Translations under genes and position numbers: made by a program | DNA from: Herbaspirillum sp. ST 5-3 | GTDB lineage: Bacteria > Pseudomonadota > Gammaproteobacteria > Burkholderiales > Burkholderiaceae_D | Length of the DNA stretch: 64,000 bases | Assembly (NCBI RefSeq): GCF_004804275.1 | Contig: NZ_STGI01000004.1 | Location: 207,605 to 271,604, forward strand | Direction: 5' to 3' | Shown here: positions 20,778-31,086 of the stretch, one piece after another | How the letters are laid out: every line of letters begins with the position of its first letter | Numbering within the stretch: the stretch's first letter is position 1 | The notes under the pieces: generated by a model | The model's input: only the letters and a program-made list of their open reading frames with translations | Database searches by the model: none | What the model was told of the DNA's origin: nothing

Positions 20778-23029
20778 ACCACCCGGCGCAAGGATTTGCG
20801 GCTGTGCGAGCGGATCTTGGTCGTAATCCGTTCGCGCTGCCGCAGGCGTGCCGCATCGAGCAGCATGCGGCCTGCCCAGCGATAGATGTTGAAGTCTTTT
20901 ACCAGCGCCCGCATGCTGCGCATGCGCTCACGCTGCTCGATTTCAGGCATGGTGACAGCGCGGTACAAGGCATCGGCGCTCTGCTCGATATGATATGGAT
21001 TGACCACCAGTGCTTCATGCAATTCGCGCGCCGCGCCCGTGAACTGGCTCAGGACCAGCACGCCGCGCTCATCGTCGCGTGCCGCGATGAATTCCTTCGC
21101 AACCAGATTCATGCCGTCATGCAGGCTGGTCACCATGCACACATCCGCCGCGCGGTAATAGCGATTCACCTGTCCCGAGTCGTGGTGCTCGGCCTTCAGG
21201 ATGATCGGCTGATAATTGCCGCTGGAGAAGCGACTGTTGATGCGTTGCACCAGCATGCGCACGCGCGCCTCGAAGTTCTGATACTCGTCGAGTGAGGATC
21301 GCGTGGGCGCGGCGATCTGGATCATGGTGAATTTGCCGACCAGATAAGGATGCAATTCCAGCATGCGTTCGACTGCCTGAAAACGTTCCACAATCCCCTT
21401 GGTGTAATCGAGCCGGTCCACGCCAACCGCCAGCAAATGGTCAAGCGGCATGCCGTGCTCCTCGCGAATCGATGATCTGCATTCGGCCACGCTTGGCTGC
21501 ACGATGTTGGGCTCCGGCCAGGCAATCGAAATCGGGTACGGCTCCACCTGGGTCAGCTTGCCGCCATAGGAAATGGTCGACGCCTCATACTCGATGCGCG
21601 TCTCCAGGTAGCGATCGACGGTTTCAAGGAAATTCTTGCAATGAAACGGCGTGTGGAAGCCGAGGATGGTGCTGCCAAGCAGCCCTTCGAGAATCTCTTC
21701 ACGCCACGGACAGATGCCGAAGGACTCGGGATTTGGCCAGGGTATATGCCAGAACGTGATGATGGTTGCCTTGGGCAACACCTCGCGCACCATGCGCGGC
21801 AGCAGGGCAAAGTGGTAATCCTGCACCAGCACCACCGGATCATCGGTATGGGCTTCCTTGACCACCGCGTCGGCAAATCGCTGATTGACCGCGACATACT
21901 GCTCCCAGTCCGAGGAACGGAACACAGGCCGCACATGCGCAATATGGCACAGCGGCCACAAACCTTCGTTCGCGAAACCGTAGTAGTAGCCCTGCTCTTC
22001 CTCCTTGCTCAGCCACACACGGCGCAAGGTATAGGAAGGATTGCCGGGAGGGACAGGAACACGATCGTTGCGGTCGACGCTCTCGTGATCGGCTGAACCG
22101 CTGCCGTGCGCGATCCATGTGCCGGAGCAGGCGCGCATCACTGGCTCGACCGCGGTCACCAGTCCACTGGCCGGCCGCTGCACTTCGATGCCCTTCCGGG
22201 TGCGCATATGCAGGTACGGCTCGCGATTGGAGACCACCAGGATTTCATCGCCGGCCAATTCTTCGTGCAACAGCATGCGCAATTTTTCCGGCGTCCATAA
22301 ATGCGTTACGTCATCGCGCGTCCGGCGTTCGATATTCAACTGGCGCAGCAGCACGCGCAGATCGCCCTCCAGCGGCCGCACTTCCGGCGGAGTCGACCGC
22401 TGTTGCGGACGCGGCCCGATTTCCCCGCGCAGAATGCTCTTGACCGACGAGATCCAGTTGCGCCAACTCAGATGCGCCACCACTACGGTGATCAGCGAAA
22501 TCACGACCGCCATCATGGCAAACAGCACGATGATGTATTTCTTGGTATCCGCGCTGCGCTTCTCGATGAAGCTCATGTCGTGCACCAGGATCAGCTTGCC
22601 AAGATACTGGCCATCGCCCTCCAGCAGGCTCTCGGAGACATGCAGCGACCCCTGCGGGAACGACACCAGGGACGGTGTCTTGCCGCCTTTCTCCTGACCC
22701 ATGTGGCAACCGAGCGAAGGCGGATAGGTAACCGTCTTGTAAAGCAACTTGCCGCCCGGATCGCAGAACCCGATGGCGTACAACCGTTCATCGCGCAACG
22801 CGCGTTCGAACAACTGGTTGATCTTTTTTTCCGATTTCTGCGGAACATACTCAAGCAGCGGATCCTGCAAGGCATTCGCGAGTGATTGCGAACGTGCATC
22901 AAGATCCCGTATGAACCAATGCAAAGTCAGGTTATCCACCAGCGGAACCACCGCATACGCGAACAAGCCAAGCACCAGTGCTAGCGGCAATACGAACCGC
23001 AATGAAAGACGGAATAATCGAAATGGCAT
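20774..23029 (-). CDS. otsA: trehalose-6-phosphate synthase with membrane-bound N-terminal sensor-like region
   Basis: About 751 residues from ATG 23029 (GGGAGAGG just upstream), against about 470 for typical OtsA. The C-terminal part from about residue 260 is a full GT20 synthase: [52 protein letters not shown] and [15 protein letters not shown]. The extra front end has a transmembrane helix (about 5-27), a probable periplasmic domain of about 145 residues, a second helix ([20 protein letters not shown]) and a short HAMP-like linker. This is the layout of a membrane sensor, so synthesis may be tied to an outside signal or held at the membrane. The function of the front end is inference. Confidence 0.9.
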   Translation of the reverse strand: MPFRLFRLSLRFVLPLALVLGLFAYAVVPLVDNLTLHWFIRDLDARSQSLANALQDPLLEYVPQKSEKKINQLFERALRDERLYAIGFCDPGGKLLYKTVTYPPSLGCHMGQEKGGKTPSLVSFPQGSLHVSESLLEGDGQYLGKLILVHDMSFIEKRSADTKKYIIVLFAMMAVVISLITVVVAHLSWRNWISSVKSILRGEIGPRPQQRSTPPEVRPLEGDLRVLLRQLNIERRTRDDVTHLWTPEKLRMLLHEELAGDEILVVSNREPYLHMRTRKGIEVQRPASGLVTAVEPVMRACSGTWIAHGSGSADHESVDRNDRVPVPPGNPSYTLRRVWLSKEEEQGYYYGFANEGLWPLCHIAHVRPVFRSSDWEQYVAVNQRFADAVVKEAHTDDPVVLVQDYHFALLPRMVREVLPKATIITFWHIPWPNPESFGICPWREEILEGLLGSTILGFHTPFHCKNFLETVDRYLETRIEYEASTISYGGKLTQVEPYPISIAWPEPNIVQPSVAECRSSIREEHGMPLDHLLAVGVDRLDYTKGIVERFQAVERMLELHPYLVGKFTMIQIAAPTRSSLDEYQNFEARVRMLVQRINSRFSSGNYQPIILKAEHHDSGQVNRYYRAADVCMVTSLHDGMNLVAKEFIAARDDERGVLVLSQFTGAARELHEALVVNPYHIEQSADALYRAVTMPEIEQRERMRSMRALVKDFNIYRWAGRMLLDAARLRQRERITTKIRSHSRKSLRRVV

Positions 23030-23379
23030 AGCCTCTCCCATTCTTAACGACGCGGCCCGCGAGAAATTCCCGCGCGACCACGCGTATGAGCCCTAAAGCC
23101 AGTTTTTTTCGGAACCGACAATACGATGAACCGGAGCAGCACAAGGCTCTCTTCCGGCAGGAATCGATACCGCGCGACGGCGGCCGACGTTGAAGGAGAC
23201 ATCTGGGATGTCGAATGTACGAACGGCAACAAGCAGTGCCCTTTGTCCGCAATGTGTCTTTATCAAACTTAAATAAAAGATCATGAAATGCCGCAATAGT
23301 TCCTGCCTTGAGTGCACTTCTCGATGAAGGCTGCGACAGGGAAATTTATCGATGCGGGTATTGAAAGGCTGGGAAGAAA
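23030..23379. other. intergenic region upstream of otsA
   Basis: About 350 bp between the 3 prime end of the GGDEF-EAL gene and the otsA start, both on the minus strand. I see no gene in it. The middle is AT-rich around 23255-23290, which is where an otsA promoter would fit. No recognisable operator or terminator stem was found. Confidence 0.45.
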
Positions 23380-26070
23380 TCAATGCATGTCGAGCGCGTT
23401 CTTGCCTCTCAGAAGCAGCGACAGTTCGTCGATCGGCAAGGCGCGGCTGAACAGGAAACCTTGCATTTCATCGCAACCGTTCTCGCGCAGAAACGCCAAT
23501 TGCTCCTGGCTGGAAACGCCCTCCGCAATCACGCTCATGCCGAGGCTGTGCCCGAGTGAAATGATGGCGCGGGCGATGATGGCATCGTTCGGATCGGCAC
23601 CGATATCCCGCACGAAAGATTGATCGATTTTCAGCCGATCGACCGGGAAGCGTTGCAGATAACCGAGACTGGAATAGCCCGTGCCGAAGTCGTCGATCGC
23701 GAGCCGCACGCCCATTTCCTTGAGATCGTGCAGGATCTTGATGCCCTCCTGCGGGTTTTGCATGACAAGGCTCTCGGTCAGTTCAAGTTCAAGAAAACGG
23801 GCATCCAGGCCGGATGTCTCGAGAGCCTGGCGCACCATCCCCACCAGCGATTCGCGCTCGAACTGGCGCACCGAGATATTCACCGCCACCCGCAAGGGCG
23901 GAAATCCGGCGTCCTGCAATGCCTTGCTCTGCGCGCATGCGGTGTACAGCACCCATTCGCCGATTGGAACGATGAGACCGGTCTCTTCCGCCAGCGGGAT
24001 GAAAGCCGATGGCGGCACAATGCTCCCGCCGGCCGGATACCAGCGCAGCAGCGCTTCCGCACCGACGATCTGGCCGCTTCGCAGATCTACCTTGGGTTGA
24101 TAGTGCAAGGCAAACTCGTTGTCCGCGAGTGCCTGGCGCAGTTTCGATTCCAGCGACAGCCGCTCCGTCACCCGCTTGTTCATCGCCGGCGTATAGAACT
24201 GGAAGTTGTTGCGCCCGCGGTCCTTGGCGCGGTACATCGCCGCGTCCGCGTTCTTGAGCAGCGTGTCGACGTCCTTTCCGTCCTTGGGATAGGTGCTCAG
24301 TCCGATGCTGCAACTGACGTAGAGCTTGTGGCCGTCGATACTGAACGGCCGGCCGATGGTCTTCAGGATCCGCTCCATCAGGACGGCGATGCTCTTTTCA
24401 TCCTTCTGTCCCACCAGCACGAAGGCGAATTCATCGCCGCCGTAACGCGCCACGGTATCCTGCCCGCGCAGACAGGTAGCCAGGCGTTCTGCCACGCCCT
24501 TGAGCAATTCGTCGCCGACATTGTGCCCGAGACTGTCGTTGATGAATTTGAAGTTGTCGAGGTCCATGAAGCCGATCGTCACGAACGTATCGCTTCTCTG
24601 CGCAGTCGCGACGGCCTGCAGAATCCTGTCTTTCAGCACATTCCTGTTGGCGAGGGCAGTGAGCGAATCGAAATTGGCCTGGCGCTCAAGCTCCTTTTCG
24701 TAGCGTTTGACCTCGGTGATGTCATTGAGCACACCGACAAAATGGGTGACATTGCCATCCGGACCGCGTACCGGCGCGATATGCACATCGTTCCAGAACA
24801 ACTCGCCGTTCTTGCGGTAATTGCGCAGCAGGACCGAACTTTCCTCACGATTGCGCACCGCGCGCCGGATAGCCGCCACCCCCGCCTGATCCGTATCCCG
24901 AGCCTGCAGAAAGCGGCAATTCCACCCCACCACTTCGGCCACCGAGTAGCCGGTGATCCGCTCGAACGCGGGATTCGTGTACTCGATATTGCCGGCCAGG
25001 TCGGTAATGATGATGGCATTGACGCTGGCTTGTATGGCCCGATTGCGCAGGCGCAGTGACTCCTCGGACTGACGCCGCTCCGTGATGTCGAACCCCATGC
25101 CGGACACGCAGGCCTGGCCGTCGAGATCGATCTTTACGCCGGTGAAGTAGTAAGGAATTCTCTCGCCGCTGTGCGTGATCAGGTCCGCCTCCAGCGACGC
25201 CTCGCCTTTGAGCAAGGCGCTCCGCATTCTTTCTTCCGCCAGCTCCTTGTCCGCATCGCTCCCGAAGAAATCGCGCAGGCTTGCCCTCGCCACTTCGTCA
25301 TGGCTATACCCGGTCACCCTCTCGAAGTTCCGGTTCCAGCGCAAGAACTTTCCCTCCTCGTCAAATACATAGAAGATTCCCGGCAGGCTGTCGATGATTG
25401 CCTGCGAGTGCGCCGCCTCCTTTTCCCTTTCGTCGAATTGCGCCTTGAGGGTGGCGTTCGCAATGTTGAGCGCCGCGGTCCGCTCGGCCACCCGGTTTTC
25501 GAGATGCTTGTGCGACAAGCGCAGTTGCTGTTGCGTGCGGTCGCGCTCCCGTATCGTGCATGCCAGCGTATCGAGGCTCTTTCTCAATTCGAGCTGCGCC
25601 ACCACCTCGCGCCCGAGAATGCGCAAGGCCTGCAACTGCGCGCGTGTCAGCACGCGCGGCACATTGTCGAGCACGCCCAGTGTGCCGACCGCAAAACCGT
25701 CATGTGTAATCAGAGGCGCTCCCGCATAGAAGCGGATGAAGGGCGGGCCGGTAACCAGGGGATTGTCGACGAAACGCGCATCCTTCTGCGCGTCGTTGAC
25801 AATAAACAAGTCGCGTTGCTCGATTGCATAATTGCAGAACGCAATTTCACGCGGCGTTTCGTCAACACTGATGCCGATCTTGGCCTTGAACCATTGACGG
25901 TTTTCGTCAATGAGCGTGACAACCGCCATCGGTGTGTCGCAGATATTGGCCGCCAGTGTCGTGATATCGTCGAACTGCGGCTCCGGCGCAGTATCCAGAA
26001 TGCGGTATTGGTTGAGCGCTTCGAGGCGCATTCGCTCGCCCGCGTCGCCGGACCAGGTCTTCTGCGTCAT
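23380..26070 (-). CDS. GAF-PAS-PAS-GGDEF-EAL cyclic-di-GMP turnover protein
   Basis: 896 residues without transmembrane segments. The order is an N-terminal GAF domain (about 25-170, FDDITTLAANICDTPMAVVTLID), a coiled coil (about 175-225), two PAS domains (the first with GIFYVFDEEGKFLRWN, the second with AIIITDLAGNIEYTNPAFE), a GGDEF domain with intact GGDEF at about 544-548, and an EAL domain with EAL near 672 followed by ELTESLVMQ and DDFGTGYSSL. Both catalytic motifs look complete, so it could make or degrade cyclic di-GMP. Which activity dominates cannot be read from sequence. PAS and GAF parts suggest control by ligand, haem or flavin. The gene stands alone and is divergent from ppnN. 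Confidence 0.92.
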   Translation of the reverse strand: MTQKTWSGDAGERMRLEALNQYRILDTAPEPQFDDITTLAANICDTPMAVVTLIDENRQWFKAKIGISVDETPREIAFCNYAIEQRDLFIVNDAQKDARFVDNPLVTGPPFIRFYAGAPLITHDGFAVGTLGVLDNVPRVLTRAQLQALRILGREVVAQLELRKSLDTLACTIRERDRTQQQLRLSHKHLENRVAERTAALNIANATLKAQFDEREKEAAHSQAIIDSLPGIFYVFDEEGKFLRWNRNFERVTGYSHDEVARASLRDFFGSDADKELAEERMRSALLKGEASLEADLITHSGERIPYYFTGVKIDLDGQACVSGMGFDITERRQSEESLRLRNRAIQASVNAIIITDLAGNIEYTNPAFERITGYSVAEVVGWNCRFLQARDTDQAGVAAIRRAVRNREESSVLLRNYRKNGELFWNDVHIAPVRGPDGNVTHFVGVLNDITEVKRYEKELERQANFDSLTALANRNVLKDRILQAVATAQRSDTFVTIGFMDLDNFKFINDSLGHNVGDELLKGVAERLATCLRGQDTVARYGGDEFAFVLVGQKDEKSIAVLMERILKTIGRPFSIDGHKLYVSCSIGLSTYPKDGKDVDTLLKNADAAMYRAKDRGRNNFQFYTPAMNKRVTERLSLESKLRQALADNEFALHYQPKVDLRSGQIVGAEALLRWYPAGGSIVPPSAFIPLAEETGLIVPIGEWVLYTACAQSKALQDAGFPPLRVAVNISVRQFERESLVGMVRQALETSGLDARFLELELTESLVMQNPQEGIKILHDLKEMGVRLAIDDFGTGYSSLGYLQRFPVDRLKIDQSFVRDIGADPNDAIIARAIISLGHSLGMSVIAEGVSSQEQLAFLRENGCDEMQGFLFSRALPIDELSLLLRGKNALDMH

Positions 26071-26382
26071 TTCCTCTGCTTGGCCTTCGAATGAAATGAT
26101 GTTCAGGGCAAGTCGACTGCTTGACTTCGCCGGAAAAGAAACGCGTTATCACTTGATACATTTTGGATTCGACGCAGCCGCGTCGGAAACGTTCTCCCGT
26201 TCGAACCGTCCTGCTCGAACGCGTCGTGCACTCCGGCAAGCCAAATATCTCTTTCGGTTGTCGCACAATGTCCACACAGGCGGGCAATGTGTATACTCAT
26301 ACCATTACTTTTTCGCGCAAGTTGGATGCCGAGAGCGCCAAAGCGGGCCGCAGGACGCGTGCAACAGGAATTTCTACACTCT
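26071..26382. other. divergent promoter region between the GGDEF-EAL gene and ppnN
   Basis: About 310 bp. A TATACT hexamer at 26292-26297 on the plus strand could be the -10 of ppnN, but no convincing -35 is visible at the right distance. An in-frame upstream extension of ppnN to 26287 exists but looks non-coding. No operator was recognised. Confidence 0.4.
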
Positions 26383-27753
26383 ATGGATCATCAAGTCGTC
26401 GACACCCAAATCTCCCCCGAAGGCCGCCTGGACATCCTCTCCAAGTCCGAAGTCGCAAAATTGCTCGATACCAGCCAGGGCGGTTTGTACAACATATTCC
26501 GGAACTGTTCCCTCGCAGTACTCAATTGCGGCAGCCCCTTGGACGACGGCAAGGAATTGCTCGAGCGCTACAAGTCTTTCGAGATCAGCATCATCCAGCG
26601 CGAGCGCGGCATCAAGCTCGACATCAAGGGCGCGCCGGCCATCGCCTTCGTGGACGGCAAGATGATCAAGGGTATCCACGAACATTTGTTTGCCGTCCTG
26701 CGCGATGTCATCTATGTCAATGACGAGATCCACGACAATCCGAAGTTCGATCTCACCAAGTCCGAAGGCGTCACCGACTCGGTCTTTCACATCTTGCGCA
26801 ACGCCAATGTGCTTAGGCCGATGACCAATCCGAACCTTGTCGTGTGCTGGGGCGGGCATTCGATTTCGCGCGAAGAATACGACTATTCGAAGAAGGTGGG
26901 CTACGAACTCGGCCTGCGCGGCCTCGACATCTGCACCGGTTGCGGTCCGGGAGCGATGAAAGGCCCGATGAAAGGCGCGACCATCGCGCATTCCAAGCAG
27001 CGCATCATCAATGGCCGCTATCTCGGCCTGACCGAGCCGGGCATCATTGCGGCGGAATCGCCGAACCCGATCGTCAACGATCTGGTCATTCTTCCCGATA
27101 TCGAAAAGCGCCTCGAAGCCTTCGTGCGTGTCGGACACGGCATTGTCGTTTTTCCCGGCGGCGCCGGAACTGCCGAGGAAATCCTGTACATCCTGGGCAT
27201 CCTGCTACACCCCGACAACGCCAAGCTGCCCTTCCCGCTCATCTTCAGCGGCCCGGTCGGCGCCAGGGACTATTTCGAACAGATCGATCACTTCATCGGC
27301 GAAACCCTCGGGCCGGAAGCGCAGCAGCGCTACAAGATCATCATCAACGATCCCGCCAAGGTCGCACAGGAAATGTATGCGGGAATCAAGGCAGTACGCG
27401 AATTCCGCAAGGAGACCACTGACGCCTACTACTTCAACTGGCTGCTGAAAATCGACCACGAGTTCCAGATGCCGTTCATCCCGACGCACGAGAACATGCG
27501 CAATCTCCACCTGCAGAAGAACCAGGAGCGGCACCTGCTCGCGGCCAATCTGCGCCGCGCGTTTTCGGGTGTGGTTGCGGGCAATGTCAAGGATCAGGGC
27601 ATTCGCGCCATCGAACAGCACGGCCGGTTCGAAATCCATGGCGAGAAGAGCATCATGGATCCGATGGACGCCTTGTTGGCATCCTTCGTCGCGCAGCATC
27701 GCATGAAGCTGCCGGGCAAGAAATACAATCCCTGCTACAGGATCGTCAAGTAA
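26383..27753 (+). CDS. ppnN: pyrimidine/purine 5 prime-nucleotide nucleosidase, LOG family
   Basis: 456 residues from ATG 26383 with AGGA upstream, very close to the length of E. coli PpnN (YgdH). The N-terminal PpnN-specific region starts MDHQVVDTQISPEGRLDIL. The Rossmann-like LOG core has the motif FPGGAGTAEE near residue 257, with GGHSISREEYDYSKKVGYELG before it and VVCWGG at the strand. The C-terminal PpnN domain ends KLPGKKYNPCYRIVK. The enzyme cleaves the N-glycosidic bond of nucleoside monophosphates to give base and ribose 5-phosphate. E. coli PpnN is stimulated by (p)ppGpp; whether this one is cannot be seen. It is convergent with the DUF1631 gene. Confidence 0.92.
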   Translation: MDHQVVDTQISPEGRLDILSKSEVAKLLDTSQGGLYNIFRNCSLAVLNCGSPLDDGKELLERYKSFEISIIQRERGIKLDIKGAPAIAFVDGKMIKGIHEHLFAVLRDVIYVNDEIHDNPKFDLTKSEGVTDSVFHILRNANVLRPMTNPNLVVCWGGHSISREEYDYSKKVGYELGLRGLDICTGCGPGAMKGPMKGATIAHSKQRIINGRYLGLTEPGIIAAESPNPIVNDLVILPDIEKRLEAFVRVGHGIVVFPGGAGTAEEILYILGILLHPDNAKLPFPLIFSGPVGARDYFEQIDHFIGETLGPEAQQRYKIIINDPAKVAQEMYAGIKAVREFRKETTDAYYFNWLLKIDHEFQMPFIPTHENMRNLHLQKNQERHLLAANLRRAFSGVVAGNVKDQGIRAIEQHGRFEIHGEKSIMDPMDALLASFVAQHRMKLPGKKYNPCYRIVK

Positions 27754-27809
27754 GGAGCCGGCTCGTCGGTGGCGCTCTGCGGTGCCTCGACGAGCGGTGA
27801 AGGAAAGGG

Positions 27810-30110
27810 CTAGAGGACGGTGTCGCCGATGCTGCCCGCGCCGAACAGGAGCGATTCCACCGCCCGCTCGAACACCGGCGCGTATTCGACCGGAACGACT
27901 TCCTCGTTATTCAATGCCTCCAACAGCGAAGCAAAGGTAAAGAGCACCAGACTTGCATCGCGCTCCTTCTTGAACAGATAGAGCGAGCGATGCGTGCTGA
28001 CCCAGACCAGTTGCCCCGGCAGCATGGTGCCGTCCGGCGCACTGAACTCGACGCGCGTGCCGAGCAAGTAGGTTTGCGCCAGGAATTCCCTGTCGGCGGC
28101 CGATGTGGCCGGTGAATTCACGCCGACGTTGAGCTGGGCCTGCACCGCGAATCGGGCAAAGATATCCTCGATCACCGAGGCGCGCGGCTGAGGCGGTTCG
28201 CTCAAGCCCCATGACGCGCGATCCCAACTCACCATCAAACGCGAAAACGCCTGACGCAAATCCTCCAGACTGGGCATCTCCTTGCCGCCGCCCTGCGCTC
28301 CCCGCAATACCTGCGTGTGCAAGGCCACCAGCTGATCCAGTATCTGCGCGCTTTCATCGTCGGGCAGCTGAATCAGCACCAGGGCTTCGCGCAAGCGCTT
28401 GACCAGTTGCGGAAGCAGCCGCATCAGCGCGCTGCGCTCCTGCGGATTCTGCTTTTCCTGAATGCTCCAGAGCAGATCAGGCAGGACACCGCGATATTGC
28501 TGGAACAGGCTGTCGGTCTGTTCGGGCGGAATCTGCTTTTCGAGGTCACGCCACGATGCATGGACCAGCACATGCGGCCAGATATTGATGACGAGATCGG
28601 AAATGCGTTTGTCCGCGTTCAGCGGCAGCAACACGTCGCACAGGGAATTGGTGGTGTTACTCAGCAGGACGCTGAACTTCTCCGAGGCTTCCACTGCTTC
28701 GATGCCGCGCGTCGTCTGGCTGTCGTCCTGGCGCAGATGTTCGGTGAGAAAGTGCTCGAATTCCTGCGTGCTGATGGCAAAAATCGTCGTGCTGGTTTCG
28801 AATTCTTCCAGAATCTTGCGAACGATCCGGTCAATTTCAGCCGCGAGATTTTTCCCCGACGCCGATGCCGTATCGGCCGAGACGGCGGCCGAGCTCATCC
28901 GGTTCAGCAACTGGCGCGCCGGATGTTCTTCGTCATGCATCAGGTCCGGTTCCAGGATCGCGGCCTTCAGGATCGGGATCTGCAAGCGTCCGATGAGCGC
29001 GCGCAATTCTGCCGGAATCTGCTCGTCCTCGAGAATGAACTCAAACAGCATGGACACCACTTCCACCGTCATGCGTTCCATCGTGGACGCGTTATCCAGA
29101 TTGATCTTCTCACGCAGCGCCGACAATTGATTCTTGCCAGGCTCCACGCCTTCGCTGATCGGCTGTCCAAGGGCCGCCATCCTCTGGTATTTGCTGAGCT
29201 GGCTCACAAGCGGATTGCTCAACGCTCCGGGCAGCCCATCGCCACCCTGGGTTCCATGCGTCCTGGAAGGATTGAACATCTTCCTGATGAAATCCTGCAC
29301 GGACGCCGGCGAGTTCCCTGAAGCTGCATCGGCGCCGCCCTTCGACTCGGACTGTATTGTTTCGGACAAGCGTTGCAGGCCGGCACCGACACGTGCATTG
29401 AAGTACTCGGCACCGCCGATGCCACCCGGTGGAGCGCCGAAATAACGCTGATGATGCGAAGCCCTGGAACGCTGCGCCTGGAAGGCTCCGCGCACGCCTG
29501 CCGATTCGAAAACCTCGCGGATTGCGCTGTAATAGCCCGGCAGATGCTGGATCATTGCGTTCGACAGATGGTCGAACAACAGCTTTGCCTTGGCATCGTC
29601 GGTGCTTTCGCGGATTGCCTCATACAGCGCGCGTGCGAGCAGATAAGGACGAAAGGGGTTTTCACGCTCGCGCGCCTCGTGCTGTCCGTGCATCTGGCCG
29701 ATGATCACGTTGAGCCGACCGATCGCCTCCTCGTTGGCTTCGCGCATGCGCTCGGTCAGGCGTCCGACTTCAATCTGATGATTGACGACTTCATCGTCGA
29801 TCAGCGACAGCTCATCGGCAGTCAGCTTGCGCATGCCCGAGCGCAGATCGACATACATGGTCTGCATTGCACGTTCCAGGTAATTGCGGAAGAGCACGTC
29901 GATGCTCCGCAGGAAAACATTGCCTTCCTGGCGCAGAAAATGCCGGACGGAGGTCAACGCCGTCTGATCCAGCCCGGACTTGGCCGCCAGGAGCAGATCG
30001 ACAATCCCTTTGTCGGCATCCTGCATGGCGCGCTGCACAACGGCGAGAAAGCCGAACAGTGCCTTGTCCTTCGCGGAGTGGATGAGACGCTTGTATTCTG
30101 TGTCTGCCAT
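27810..30110 (-). CDS. DUF1631 family protein
   Basis: 766 residues, soluble, largely alpha-helical. It matches the DUF1631 family known mainly from gamma- and betaproteobacteria: an N-terminal helical region with FLRSIDVLFRNYLERAMQTMYVD, a long polar Gln/Ser/Gly-rich linker near residues 215-310, and a C-terminal domain with WDRASWGLSEPPQPRASVIEDIFARF and LPGQLVWVSTHRSLYLF. The last part resembles a PilZ-like barrel (VEFSAPDGTMLPGQLVWVS), though I see no clear RxxxR motif. No biochemical role is established that I know of. A weak inverted repeat at 27761-27795 separates it from the convergent ppnN. Confidence 0.85.
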   Translation of the reverse strand: MADTEYKRLIHSAKDKALFGFLAVVQRAMQDADKGIVDLLLAAKSGLDQTALTSVRHFLRQEGNVFLRSIDVLFRNYLERAMQTMYVDLRSGMRKLTADELSLIDDEVVNHQIEVGRLTERMREANEEAIGRLNVIIGQMHGQHEARERENPFRPYLLARALYEAIRESTDDAKAKLLFDHLSNAMIQHLPGYYSAIREVFESAGVRGAFQAQRSRASHHQRYFGAPPGGIGGAEYFNARVGAGLQRLSETIQSESKGGADAASGNSPASVQDFIRKMFNPSRTHGTQGGDGLPGALSNPLVSQLSKYQRMAALGQPISEGVEPGKNQLSALREKINLDNASTMERMTVEVVSMLFEFILEDEQIPAELRALIGRLQIPILKAAILEPDLMHDEEHPARQLLNRMSSAAVSADTASASGKNLAAEIDRIVRKILEEFETSTTIFAISTQEFEHFLTEHLRQDDSQTTRGIEAVEASEKFSVLLSNTTNSLCDVLLPLNADKRISDLVINIWPHVLVHASWRDLEKQIPPEQTDSLFQQYRGVLPDLLWSIQEKQNPQERSALMRLLPQLVKRLREALVLIQLPDDESAQILDQLVALHTQVLRGAQGGGKEMPSLEDLRQAFSRLMVSWDRASWGLSEPPQPRASVIEDIFARFAVQAQLNVGVNSPATSAADREFLAQTYLLGTRVEFSAPDGTMLPGQLVWVSTHRSLYLFKKERDASLVLFTFASLLEALNNEEVVPVEYAPVFERAVESLLFGAGSIGDTVL

Positions 30111-30248
30111 ACCTGTCGTGGTTCAACGGAACGTTGAGCAATATATTAGCTGCAAATCATATCCCAGCAGGAACAAGAATGTGCATAAGCGGCAGCAATT
30201 TATACGCCGAACTTCATCCAAGTCATGAAGTTCGCGCGACGCCGCCGC

Positions 30249-30965
30249 TCACTCCGGCGCAAGGAGTTCAAGCTCCGGCTTGTCGAGATAGCACCACTCT
30301 CCCACATCCAGATCGAGCATGTCGAGCGTCAGCTTGCCGATAGCGGTGCGGCGCAGGGCAAGGCAATGATTGCCTGCAGCGGCCAGCATGCGCTTGACCT
30401 GATGGTATTTCCCCTGCTCGAGAACGATCTCGATACTGTGCTGTTCGAGGCGGCGGCAAGAGCTCGCGGCAAGCGGCGCGGGTTCATCATGCAGTTGCAC
30501 GCCCGCAAGAAGCTGCTCCACCAGTGCGTCGGTCACCGGCGCATCCGTTGTGGCGACATACAGCTTGGGAACGTGGCGTTTTGGAGACGATTGCGCATGG
30601 ATAAAGGCGCCGTCGTCGGACATCAGCAACAGGCCGGTGGTGTCATGGTCGAGCCGCCCGACCGGCTGTACGTCGCGCCAGGTGAATTGCTCCGGAAGCA
30701 GTGTCAGCACGCCGGGATGATGGCTCGGCTTGCGCGAGCATTCATAGTTCGCCGGCTTGTTCAACGCAAGGTAGACGTGCTCGCGGTACAGCCATTCCTC
30801 GCCAAACACGGCGAATGCAAGACCATCGGTTTCAAAACTTGCGCGATAGTCGGTCACGGTTTCGCCGCCGACAGCAACCTCTCCATCCTCGATCAGGCTG
30901 CGGCACCATTTTCTCGTGCCGAAGCCCTGCGTCTGCAATATGCGATCCAATGTCAATTTACTCAT
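30249..30965 (-). CDS. rsuA: 16S rRNA pseudouridine(516) synthase
   Basis: 238 residues. The N-terminal S4 RNA-binding domain starts SKLTLDRILQTQGFGTRKWCR. The pseudouridine synthase domain follows, with the catalytic-Asp motif VQPVGRLDHDTTGLLLM, the substrate segment LALNKPANYECSR, and GKYHQVKRMLAAAGNHCLALRR. This combination is the RsuA branch, which modifies U516 of 16S rRNA; close relatives RluB, RluE and RluF have different C-terminal parts. The gene is monocistronic, with an AT-rich 120-bp stretch upstream separating it from the divergent flavin split-barrel gene. Confidence 0.9.
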   Translation of the reverse strand: MSKLTLDRILQTQGFGTRKWCRSLIEDGEVAVGGETVTDYRASFETDGLAFAVFGEEWLYREHVYLALNKPANYECSRKPSHHPGVLTLLPEQFTWRDVQPVGRLDHDTTGLLLMSDDGAFIHAQSSPKRHVPKLYVATTDAPVTDALVEQLLAGVQLHDEPAPLAASSCRRLEQHSIEIVLEQGKYHQVKRMLAAAGNHCLALRRTAIGKLTLDMLDLDVGEWCYLDKPELELLAPE

Positions 30966-31086
30966 GGCGAGACTCTATCAGAAGGTGAGCTGCCGCGTGA
31001 CGCGTTCTGCATTCGACGCTATGATTTGTGCAAGCAAAATGACATTGCCAGATTTTTAACGTTCAGCGCAATATTTCCACATTTTC

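Noticed and set aside
27761-27795. Inverted repeat GCTCGTCG/CGACGAGC between ppnN and the DUF1631 gene
   Set aside because: Stem of 8 bp with a 19-base loop and no T run; too weak to call a terminator.
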